From the NCBI RefSeq assembly GCF_000189635.1, contig NW_002476559.1, positions 1,798,001 through 1,862,000 on the forward strand: 64,000 nucleotides of DNA, written 5' to 3'. The notes below the pieces were generated by a model, which ran no database searches, was not told the origin of the DNA, and saw nothing but the letters and a program-made list of their open reading frames with translations. This DNA comes from Tetrahymena thermophila SB210 (lineage: Eukaryota; Ciliophora; Oligohymenophorea; Hymenostomatida; Tetrahymenidae). A program made the position numbers and the translations under genes. How positions within the stretch are numbered: position 1 is the first letter of the stretch; every line of letters begins with the position of its first letter. Of the stretch, positions 14,101-25,455 are shown one piece after another.

Positions 14101-16847
14101 AAGCTGATTTGTGAGATTTTCTTAGCTTTAAATTGCTATTTGCAGTTATTATTCGAGTAATTATATTTGATTTTCATGCATTTTATAAGAATTAACAACT
14201 TCCTTTATAGCTCCAAGAGATTCTCCTAAGTTCGAAATAGATAAAGAAACCAAGTTTCTTTCATTCTAATTCAAAGTTTCTACATCACTTTGAACTTAAT
14301 CTTAAATTCTTAATTAGTTTAATAAAATTTACAATTCTCCAATAAACTTCTCAGTTTCTTTTTCTTTCAATAAAAATTATTCTTAAAGTTATTCGTTTTC
14401 TCTTTCAAGCATGATATTCTTATTGCAGTATTCTTCAATTTACATTCTAAGTTCTGCAATGTCCTATTTGTTACCTTCCAAACTATTTGAGCTTCCAACA
14501 CTTCCTTTAAAAAATTATAAAAAAATCTAAATAAAACAAAAAAGCAAAATAAAATTATAAAATAACAAACAAAAAAAATCTTTAACCAACTTAATCAATA
14601 AGTATTTTATTTATATTATTCAAATTTATCTTTAAAGCTATTAAAAAAACAAATTTTTTATTGAGACAAATAACTAAAAAGTGTTAAAATAAATATTTAA
14701 ATAAACGACTTATTTTTATCAAAAAAACAAATTTAAATTGAAGTATAAAATTCTTAAAGTTATTTATAAAAATTTTGATAATTGATTAATTAATTAAATA
14801 AATAAATAACTCATTTAGTTAAAATAAAAAATAAATGGAAGAATGGATGGATTATTTTTACTTGAAAAATGAATTTAGATCTAAAAAATTTTGTTCTAAA
14901 TTAAATTCAAATCATTGAAATGAATTGGCTTATTTTATCTAAGAAAATATTCTTTTTTATTATAATATTTTTAATTTATTTACCATGTTCTTGGTCATTT
15001 TCAACATCAGGATGAGTAGCTTGGTAATCTATCAACTCTATCATTTAGTTGTTAATGTGGCTTATTATTTATTAAATTTCCTAGCGCTTTTGAGTCGGTA
15101 AATTAGGGTTATTTTATATTATATCTACTAAATTCTCACGTTTAGCTTCTAGGTCCATTTTTTTAGCTCGAATAAGCTATTCTTGATTGACTGTATTTGC
15201 ATTTTAATTTCTCTTGCTAGTGTTGTTTGATAAAGTGAATTCGATAGGACTTGATAAATCTATTTTATTGTTACTTGTTATGTTCCTTTTTGATAGATTA
15301 AGATTCTTAATTTAGTCTTCTAGATTTGCAATTATATCATTTTTTTAATTCACTGCCCTTTCAATTTGATGGAATTGATTCAAAAAAGATTTTTCTACTT
15401 CAGCAAGTTATCTAGCGAAATCATCTTTTATTTAATTAATAATTATAGAATTACTAGCAGCAGCTAAAGAAGCTGAATTTTATTATATAGCATTATTGAA
15501 ATTATTCATGTTATTATTATTATTGTTGTTGTTTGCCTATAGCATTTTAATTTAATCGTCTTTTTATTGAAGAATGCTGTAAACTTATTTCAAACTAGCT
15601 TTTCTGTCTGCAGACTTTTTCTCTACCTCAGCTAATTTAGCTTTTAAAGTTTTTATTTTGGTTTACAAAACTTCATTTTCATCAGATAATATTTTGTTTT
15701 CATGCAAGACATTTCTACTTTCCTGCATTAACTTTTGAATTTATTCTTTTAAATAATTAACTTCTTCTTCTTTTTAAGACATTTAATATTCTGTTTGCAT
15801 TGTTATCGCCTCCTTGTCTTTAAGTATTTTATTGTATTTATATTTATAATATTCTTTCTCGCTTCTATTTGCTTTACTCTCTCTAATCACATGAACAATT
15901 TATCTGTCAATATCTTCATTTTCGTTTGTTGGGTAAGTTTATTCTAATTGATCATCGTAAGGCGAGTGTTATTGCCTATTATTATAATAAGGAGACTATT
16001 GATTATTATTATTATTATTATTATATGGTGATTGAGATGTTCCTTAATTTTGATTTTCATTATTCCTATAAGGAGAAGCTCTTATCACCCCAAATTATTG
16101 GTGAGGTTGAAACTGCTGCAATTATTGCTATTATTTTTAAACGATGTTTTACACTTGGGCTATATTATCAATATTATTCCTATTATTATTTATAGAGCGA
16201 TTGCTATGATTTCTAGGTTAAGGAGATATATTTTGTTCTTATTACATATAATTTTAGTATTAACTCTATCTATTTATATATTAATTATTCTAATTTTATT
16301 GATCATTTCCAACAAATCTCCCTTACACACTGCTTCTCTTTTTATTATAAGAGTTTTCATCATTGTTTGAACTTGGAAATTTGGAAAATTTTTCATTGTT
16401 TGCAGCAAATCCATTTGATTAAGCCAACACTTATTTATTTTTTTCAGTAATGCTTCTTTAGCCATCTTAATTATTGCCTTTATTTTAATGCTAAATTTGA
16501 GATCCATTGTTATATTTATATAATGAACTATTGTTAAATTAGTTATTAGAATCTTAAAATATAGATGAATTTCGAGAACCGTGAGTGTTAACAGAATTTT
16601 TCATAGAATCCAAAACCCTCTTCTAAGGGCTTGATTATATTACTTCATCAGAATAGTGAGTTCTTCTCTCCTCTTCAACCATAGGACTTATCTCTCCCCT
16701 TTCAATATTATTTATTTTGTTCATAATATTCTCATTTTTTTTCTCTACATACTTAATCCTATTCTTCAAGAATTCAAACTCCAAAGATAAGTCTCTCATT
16801 TTCTCTTCTTTGTCATCCAAAATTGACTTATTCAAAAATTCACTCAT
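5111..16847 (-). CDS. Giant golgin-like coiled-coil protein with C-terminal GRIP-like domain
   Basis: Seven exons read on the minus strand: 16847-14984, 14504-14009, 13929-13818, 13767-12571, 12521-5613, 5559-5306 and 5255-5111. They sum to 10,977 nt, or 3658 residues, with all phases consistent; many checked places in the 6.9-kb exon show no in-frame TGA. The start begins MSEFLNKSILDDKEE. Residues about 80-320 are N/Q/S rich and look disordered, and about 320-3550 are almost continuous E/K/Q/L heptad coiled coil. The last 67 residues match the GRIP pattern: TLKTILPKFL (family YLKNVVLKYM) then YLNVMLNLLEFSEPEKDNI (family LLPVIATLLQFSPEE). GRIP domains bind Arl1 GTPase and dock golgins on the trans-Golgi; tethering of vesicles is the inferred role. 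The family's Arl1-contact Tyr is Thr here. It could instead be a cytoskeletal coiled-coil protein if the GRIP match is fortuitous. Confidence 0.8.
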
Positions 16848-17185
16848 TTCCGTATACTTTTCAATTTAAAAAAACAAACAATTCAATCAAAAAATTATTT
16901 TTTACATTTAATAATCATTAATTCTTTATTTATAAATTCAAGTATTTATTTATTTATTTATTTGTCGATATTAATTATTTCTATTATCTGTTTGTTGGTT
17001 TTATTTCAATCTTTTGATATTGCATATTTAACATTACATTACATTAAACTAAATATTAGATTGTATGTATTTCATCTCGTTGTTTTTGCAACAAATAAAG
17101 TTCGTGGAATTAATTAAAATAAATACCAACCAATTGAAAGATAAATATTATTAGAAACATCTACAAAGCTTATATCTTATTGATT
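16848..17185. promoter_or_regulatory. Upstream region of the golgin gene
   Basis: 338 bp between the stop of the small minus-strand gene and the golgin start codon. It is AT-rich with a TTTA run near 16944-16965. It must hold the golgin promoter and 5' UTR, but no specific element is recognised. Confidence 0.4.
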
Positions 17186-17988
17186 TCAAAAATCAACTCG
17201 AATTTTAAACTTAAAACAATAATTTACGCTTTTTAAATCGCATGATAAAGGTCTCTTTTTGTGAGAAGACTGTATTGGCTTGTTAGGAGATTAAGAAAAG
17301 CTGCTATTTGAACCATCTTTTTTGCTTTTACTCTTCTCACTACTATTTTTGATACTCTTTTTTAATATACTTGTATTATTTTAGATATTTTTGTTAATCC
17401 TATCAGGTGACTGAAAAATGACTCTGTCAGTTAAATTCTTTTTTACATCTGTAAATTTTATATATTTGTTAAGTTTATCTTAGAAGTCTGATTATTTGTA
17501 TTTCGAATGAGCGGCTACTGTCTACTTATTCCCGTTATTCCTTTCTGAGTCAATTTATACTCTCTAACTAGACTTGCTTGATTTGTTAGAGGAATTCGAA
17601 TTTTATCTGCTATGATGTGCCTAGTTTTGCTATAGTGGAATTTAATTTTCATGAGAATATATTTTCTAATTGTTAAACTTTATTTTATGACTATTGTTAT
17701 ATGAAAAATTTAAAGGACTTCTTTCAGGAAGACCCGAGTTATTGTTGTTAGTAAAATTAGGTCTTTCATGAAAAGATGAATGTGGCCTCTAAGGAGATTT
17801 TTTGTAATCTTGTTATCTGTTTTGCATTTGAGATTAAACAGAGAGCTAATGAGGCTATATATTTTAATGCTACCTAATAATTAATATAACATTTAATGTT
17901 AGATACTGCAAAAAAACATGTATAAAAACTTCAAATACCCTCTTTCATTTGAGGCTCTGCTAATTTAAGAGAGTAAAACCTTCTTCAT
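17186..17988 (-). CDS. Unknown S/N/Q/K-rich disordered protein
   Basis: Two exons, 17988-17939 and 17873-17186, join across a 65-bp intron to give 245 residues. The protein begins MKKVLLSQISRASNERG and is dominated by Ser, Asn, Gln and Lys, with segments such as QRPHSSFHERPNF and KKSIKNSSEKSKSKK. No folded domain or membrane segment is visible. The second exon is richer in G/C than the flanks, supporting a real gene. It lies just upstream of the golgin gene in the same direction. A second open frame upstream of the ATG (about 18105-17940) overlaps this start in another phase and could be a leader ORF or part of an alternative first exon. A late GTAAAT within the last exon could also be a donor, so the C terminus is less sure. 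Confidence 0.6.
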
Positions 17989-19306
17989 TGATATTTAACT
18001 ATTTAGCTTTAGTATAAGTTTGATTGGTTGCTTTATTGATACCTAGTTTCACTCGCTACCTATCTATAATTTGTGAACGATTATTACTTGTGAGCTAGCA
18101 AATAAGGTTCCTTTAAGAAAATAAATAAATAATTCTTTGGTAATTGATTTGTTATTTAATTTGTAATTTGATTAATATTTCCTTTTTAGGTTAAATTTTT
18201 CTGTTTGCGATACTCAAAATTGAATTGGCTAATTATTTAATTAAGTCAATTGGTTAACATTAATTAATTAATTAGTAAATAAAGGGATTTTAGGAATATT
18301 TAATTGAATTTTAATGATAGATAGATAGATAGACATACATACAGACAGACAGATCAACATAAAAAATTAACAAACAAATATAAAAATTTAATTTCTTTTC
18401 AAATTTTACTCCCTTAATTCAAATTTAATATGTAAATATGATTTCAAAAAAAAAATCAAACTAAATTATAAAAAATAAATATCTGAAGATTCATTTCATT
18501 CTATTTGCAGATTAAATTATAAAAACATAGATTTAAATCTAAACTCTTCATTTTGTATTTTTCATTAACCAATTATTAATTTGTAAAAATAAATATTTAA
18601 TTCAACTTTTATTATTTATTTTTTTATCTATCTATCTATCTTGATTCTTCTTTCTTTTTAGTATCTTTATTAAAAATGCAAAAATTATTTTCAAAAAATT
18701 TGATTGTATTTTTGAGATATAAAAGTATAACAAATAATAATTAAATATTTTTTATTTTACAGTATGTAAGTTTGTATTAATTGATTAGTATTAAAGCAGA
18801 TTTAAAGAATTGATTTTATCTAAAAAAAACAGAAAAGTTGTAAATGAGTTTAAAAAATTAAGCAAACTAATTTTTTATCTTTGTAAAATAAATTTTATTT
18901 GATAATTTTTTAGGTTTTTTTTAACTATTTGCTTTGAAACTAAATAATCTTGTGAATGCATTTTTTAGTCTGTTAAATATTAGCAATTTGATATATTTTA
19001 TTCGTTTCAAATTAATTTTCAATAAATAAAATGTTTAGTAAGTAATATAGAAGTGAGAGAGTTTTTATTAAGTTTCCTTTTAAATTTGTAATAAAGATAC
19101 AAAAACAAATATGAAAATGCTATTTTGAATAATTTAATTGATCATTTTTTCTTAATAAACATAGATTGAAATGAGAAAAAATATTCGAAATAGCGATTTA
19201 ATAATTTATGTTTTAGTGAAATTTGTTTGTTTGTTGCTTCTTAGAAACCAACTTCAATATTAGCTAATTGGAGTTGGTGAAATAATCAAATTCTTCATTA
19301 GGTTTT
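17989..19306. other. Spacer between two minus-strand genes
   Basis: About 1.3 kb, AT-rich. The part near 17990-18110 is less AT-rich and open in one minus-strand frame; the rest holds simple repeats. It contains the 3' end of the RCC1 gene and the promoter of the small gene. Confidence 0.5.
18316..18353. repeat. (GATA)/(CATA)/(CAGA) composite microsatellite
   Basis: GATA units pass into CATA and then CAGA units, a compound tetranucleotide repeat in the spacer. Confidence 0.85.
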
Positions 19307-22276
19307 TCAGTTGACAATAGCAAATCTAATACCATAAGAACCACCAAGATCAACAACCTTGCCTTCGAAAGCCTTGCTATCAGCAACATTGTAATCGTTA
19401 CCAACTTCATTAGTGGAGACACCAACGAATTCGTTGAATTAATAAATTTTACCAGTTTCTATTTTTTTAAATAAAATTTTAATTTAAACAAAAAATTAAT
19501 TAATTAATTACCAGTGACGGCAGCAAAAGTGTCCTTAGAGGCAGCAAGCTTGACAATCTTCTTGTCAGTAGGGATTTCCCATCTGATGGGTTAATAAGCT
19601 AATTCCAAACCACTGAAGAAGACTTCGTTTTTATCTTTAATTTTTAAATAACAATAAACAAAATTACTTGAAAAAAAAATTGTTATTACCAGTAAGGAAG
19701 ACGAGGGTGTTCTCACCAACTTCGAAGTCAACAACCTTTTGACCAACAAAGTGTCTGTCAACAACAGGGGTAGGGAGACGAGCATTTTAGTCAGTGTTGT
19801 GACCAAGGTTTTCACGGATACCTAATTAGCCTTGAGTGTTAACACCGAAAGTGTATAATTTACCGTTAGATAATAAGGCAGCAGAGAAGTGACCAGCAGA
19901 TTTAATGGATTAAACAGTGAGTCCTTCGTGTTCCTTCAAGTGCTTGAAGTAAGCGTTAACTTCAGGAGTGAATAAAGGATAGTCGCTTCCGTTACCCAAA
20001 GAACCGAAAAGACCAGTACCCCAGTTAATAACTTCACCAGATTAATTGACCAAAGTAGCAAAGTTGTCACCACCAGAAATATTCTTGTATCCGTCTGCCT
20101 TCAAGTTAGCAATTTATTAGGGAGTTAATCTATTCTTGTTATCTCCAGATCCCAAAGCACCACATCCTATTTAGATTATTAATTTTTTAATTCAAACAAC
20201 ATTTAAAATTTTAATTCTAAGTAAAAAATTTGTATGTTTGCTTGCTTATTTATTCATTTATTTAGACATTAATTTATTTAATTCATTATTCATTATTTTG
20301 GATGCAATCATTTTTAATTCTATTATATTAAATTTTATATGTATATGTATGTGTTTGTCGTTTGAAATTCTAATTTGTTTATTTTAATATCTTAAAGTTG
20401 CAAATTATTGAACTGATTATCCCTAATCTTTATCTAATTCTCAATTCCTATCCATTTGAATATATATATTTTTATATATTAAACATTTATCAACATTTAT
20501 TTTGCTCTTTCCAAAAATAGTTAGTTCAACCAACACATTTATTTCCTCTAAATAAAAATTATTTAGTATGAATGTATGTATCCATCTATCTATCTATATT
20601 TCTTTCATTCTATCTGTTAATTCTACATTAAGAAGATATATTTGGTTGTTTTCTTGCTAATAATTATGACTATATTTTCTGAGAACTATTTTTTGAAATA
20701 TTTCAAATAATAAAGATTTGATTTAGTCTATCTAACTATCTATTTATCTAAATAACTACGTAGCAATCTAATCTATCATTCTATTTTTTTATTTTATATC
20801 TAATCTATCTAAAATGCTTATTTAATATCTATTGAATAGTTGAATATTGTAAAATCTATCTTTCTTTTTGCTTTCTTACTAAATGATTATGAAGAAACAA
20901 ACCTAAATTAGAGACTGCAAGTATACCTATTAAATGTTTTGGTTGGTGGTTAAAACTAGGCTTTTTTACTATAGGTAAACACTATATAATAATTACATAA
21001 TGATATCATTCCCATTTATTTCTTTAACTACATGCTTTGCTAAAATTTTTACTATTATCTTATATCTTTGTTAGAATGTATGAATTAGGTACGTAAGTAC
21101 ATATATATATATATATTTAGGATCTTATTGCAAATTTTAAATCTTATCTAAACAAGCAAACAAACAAGCAAGTTAGACTATTTATTTGTTAAATATCTTA
21201 CTTTGAGGTAAAATAGCGTTTCTGAAGAAGTCAAGGTTGATCTTGCTGGAAGGTTCACCACCATAACCCCAGGAGTAAACTTCACCATTTTCTTTAAATA
21301 TGTTAGAATAGTGATTAACGATAAAAATAAATAAATTTATTGTTTCAAACAATCAGAACAAATAAATATTCATAAATGCTATTCTTACCAGTGACGGCAA
21401 TAGTGTAGCTTTCACCAACTACGACGTCCTTAACCTTGAGTTTCTTATCGTTGAAGAAGCTGACAGGGCTGGGAGATAATTAGAATTCCTTAGCACCATT
21501 ACCGAGAGCACCGTTTTAACCCCAACCAAAAGTGTATAAAGAACCGTCGTCTATATATTTATTTTTTCAATTTAATAAATCAACATTAATTCAAAATAAA
21601 AAATGATCATTGATTTAATTTAATTTCGCTATCTATTTGCTAATTGAGAATAAAGCTACTAAAGTAAACTTTTATAAATACGAAATGCAATGCTAATATT
21701 TACTGGTAATAACGGCAGTGTGATAAGGACCCATAGCAACCTTGGAGACATTGCCTGAGAAGTAATCAACCTTTCTGGGGACAGCAGAGGCGGTCTCGAA
21801 ACCGGTACCACTGGCGTATTAGCCCCAAGTGTATAAATTTCCACCTTTTGATATATGAAAAAGAGGATTAAGGGATTGAAATATGATACTAAATAGTTTG
21901 CTGCTAATGCTAATAATTTAAAGCTTTGTTTTATATTTATTTGATCGAGATTGCCTACGACCTCATCTATCAATGTATTACTAATAAGCTACTTATTTGT
22001 ATAGGATTTGCATACAAAGCAGAAAGAACACTCAATTAAATAAGACAGACAGACTTTCTTTAATATGAATGAATAGACTCTTCTGATAAGATATAAAATC
22101 AAAGAAAAAAAGCCTTTTTTTCAGATAATCCTATTTAATTTTTGCAAAGATAGATGAGGCGCAAGCAAGCTGCGTATATACTAAACTAATTTTTGAAATG
22201 CCCAACCCTTGACAGTAGAGAATGATTTTGAACTCAATTGGAATAATCTTGCGAAGGCCTAGGTTTTTGAAATCAT
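19307..22276 (-). CDS. RCC1-repeat beta-propeller protein, predicted mitochondrial
   Basis: Seven exons (22276-22207, 21844-21704, 21550-21389, 21291-21202, 20166-19690, 19634-19512, 19458-19307) give 404 residues ending FAIVN. Repeated RCC1 blades are clear: NLYTWGQYASGTG, SLYTFGWGQNGALGNG, EVYSWGYGG, CGALGSGDNKNRLTP, VINWGTGLFGSLGNG and KLYTFGVNTQGQLG. The N terminus MISKTQAFARLFQLSSKSFS has Arg, Lys, Ser and Phe but no acidic residue, as in a mitochondrial presequence. Mitochondrial RCC1-like proteins are known in other eukaryotes (RCC1L), so that is the closest guess; a Ran-GEF is less likely given the presequence. Codons are biased to GGT, AAG, TTC and GAC, suggesting high expression. 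The first exon uses an unusual donor (GTTGGG), so that junction is the weakest part of the model. Intron 4 is 1035 bp. Confidence 0.85.
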
Positions 22277-24568
22277 TTGCGGATTCGATCTTCTTTCCTT
22301 TTCTTTTTTTATTATTTCAATCTTTTTATTTTGTTTTTCTTTCTTTTTATTTAACTTAATTTGTTTATTTTTCCCCTTATTCAATTTTTCTTTCTTTTAA
22401 CTTGAAGAAATCATACAAAAGCACATACATAAATGCATAAATAAATACATGCAAACAAACAAATTAATCAAGAATCTATCAAACAATAAGAAAAAATGCA
22501 AATAAATGCATTCAATTTAATAAATAACAAAGACAGTATCTAAAATTTATTAATTAATAATCTATTGTTTTTATTCATTAATGTTTCTCCTTCACTCTTT
22601 CTTTTCTTCATTTTCATGTTTATTCATTTATTAATTAATTAATTTATTTTATTTATTTTTTTATTTATTGTTTCAAGGCCAATTAGCATATATGAAAGCA
22701 TTCAATTTATTTATTTCTTTTTTAATTATTTCTTTATTTGTTTGTTTGTTTCTTCTTTATTTTAATTGAATTGAACTATAAAGTTTATTTTAATTTATTT
22801 AGTTATAAAGATATTCAAAATAAATATTTACTACTTTTAAAATGAATGATTTTGATTTTGCATAAAAGAAACCAAGCCAAGCCAAACCAAATCTAATCAA
22901 TATCTTTATAATCAATTTTAATAATTTAATCGATATCTTTAAAAGATATTTCAGAGTGTTTGCTTTGTTTATTCTTTGTTCTCTTTTTTATTGCTAAAAA
23001 TTAATATGACATATGAATAAATGTATGAATAATGTATGTATCTATTTATCTACCAACATTTTCACTGAAATAAAACTTTATTAATTACAATTATATTATA
23101 TAAATTTATTTTATTTTTATTTAATTAAATCAGTGAATTATTTATTTATTAGTTATTTAAAGTTCTTCTAATCAAAAGTGTATTAAATAATTTAGATTAA
23201 GATAGTTAGCTAATTACCTATTTAATTACAAAAATAAATACTATTTAATAGTTAAATAAAAAAATTTTGTAAATTCTTATAAAAGCTTTTTTTTTGATAA
23301 AAATATTTTAATTTTTATGGCATATAAATAAAAATAGATGATAAATTTAACCAAAATTAAAAGTTAAATATAATGTTAACCTTGTGTTTATCAGCTGCTG
23401 AATCATGCTTATTGGATCAAATAGTGCTAATTAATGTTATTTTTTTATTGATTTTTATAAAAATGATAAAAAAATTAAAAATAGTTTATATTTTTTATAG
23501 ACTGATTAAACAATCAATTTTTAATAAAAATAAGAAAAACTTTATCTTTAAATTCATATTGGTTTATTTATTCATTCAAAAAAATTTTAAATATTTGAAA
23601 ATTATTGTTTTATTTTCAAAAAAATAAAAATTCAAATATGAAAATGAAATGAATTTATTAATTATTTATTTATTTGAATATGTTTAAATGAATCATCCAT
23701 CCATCCATCGATCCTTTTTTGAATAACCAATTTTAAAATAAAATAATGAAAGAAATTATTTATCAATTAATTTTATTTAAATAAGTATAAAAATTTAATT
23801 TTAAATAATATTAAAATAGTCATATGGTTTCGGATGAAATATTATACTAATCATTACCAATATTCACTAAACTTAAATGTTTAAATATTAAAGAACCATA
23901 TGAGTAAGTAATTATTTTTATATGCTCAAATTTAAGTATTTTTTATTTTCAAGCTTTTTTATATATATAAATTACTGATTTAGGCTTAGCTTTAAGCAAG
24001 TGATAAAATTTGACTTGTTTAGAAATAGATTTAGAAAGATATAATTTTGAGTAAGAATATTTACTTCATTCACACAAAATTAAATTAAACAAATAATTTT
24101 TTATAGAGTTGAGGAAGTAAATGAATTCTTTAGAGGGATAGCCAACTGTTAAACTCTAAGAAATTTTAAGCTCAAAGTTGAGTAATAGATTAATTAATTT
24201 ATATATATATATAAATATATTTATCTATAGCCAAAATAACTAATCTTGATTGACTTATAAACTAATTAATTAAACATAAAAATTAAATTTTAATTTAAAT
24301 TTTATAAAATAGTTTATAACATTAAATTCTTGAAATATCAAATGAAGCTATTTAAAAATGTGAAAATTTAACAACTATTTGCTTATAGTAAGTCTTAATA
24401 AAATTTCTCTTTTATTATTATTATTAATATTACTCATTTATTTTTTCATTAAATAAACTGCCTTATAAACTACAACTTATTCATAAAGAATAAATTAACT
24501 GTCTTTTCTATAACTAAATCGTTAATTTTAAATTAAAATATGTTTTATCTATCTATCTACCTACCTAT

Positions 24569-24604
<36 letters not shown>

Positions 24605-25455
24605 AACTTTTAATTAATAGTGATCCTAACATGTTAAAAAATGAAATTTTATATTAGTCTCTTAAAAAAATGAAAAGATTAATTCACTGGGTACATGAAA
24701 CAAACTACTGAAAAATTAAAACTAAGAAATTATATTTAAAAATTTATATCATTTTCACTCAAATTTCTTATTTTTTTTAATTGATTACTACTCATTCAAT
24801 TTATGAACCTAAATATTATTTTTTTATTTATTCATTTGTTTTAAATAAATAAATAAATTAACTATTTATTAAATCTACTTATTTATTTATTTATTTATCA
24901 GTTTATTAAGCTAATTACTTAAAATAATATTAAAATAAAATAATTATCAAAATTAAATAAATAAATATTCTTTTCCTTATGCCAAGAAAAAATTGAATAA
25001 GGATTAAAAATTAAAAAAAATATTTGTCAGGCAGGCTAAAATAAATAAATAAATAACTAGTAAATATCCTAATTAATTAAAAATGATTTACAAAAAATAA
25101 ATCAAAAAAACAAGATAGATATTTTATTCATTACAATTTATCGATATTATATAATTGATTCCATATTGTTTTTATTTGTAATTTATAAACCTTTTTTTCA
25201 TTCATAAAATCATTTATAAACTATTTATTTGTTTGTCTATCTCTTTATTTTAAATCTTTATTAACAACAGAAATAAATAGATATGGAAAAATTAAGGTTT
25301 GAAAAAATAATATTTAGATAAATAAATGAAAACTCTCTCTATTTGTTTATTTTAGATATTTATTTGTTAATAAAGAAATACTGAATACAATAAATAATTT
25401 GCTTTTATAAAGAATAATTAATTTTTAATTTGCTTTTAAGGCAGGCAGTTTGTTT
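22277..25455. other. Long AT-rich spacer
   Basis: About 3.2 kb between two minus-strand genes, with no convincing gene. A + strand open frame at 23373-23627 is AT-rich and rich in F/I/K, as expected by chance with one stop codon. Simple repeats and a 10-bp inverted repeat (23820 and 23894) are present. Confidence 0.55.
24546..24604. repeat. (TCTA)n passing into (TTTA)n simple repeat
   Basis: A short TCTA/CCTA run is followed by about nine perfect TTTA units, the longest such tract in the window. Confidence 0.9.

Noticed and set aside
6493-15700. Several + strand ATG frames rich in F, L, I and S across the golgin gene
   Set aside because: They are antisense shadows of the continuous minus-strand coiled-coil reading frame, which explains all of the sequence.
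23373-23627. 84-codon + strand open frame in the spacer
   Set aside because: Composition is as AT-rich as the spacer, residues are F/I/K/L dominated, and with one stop codon such frames arise by chance.
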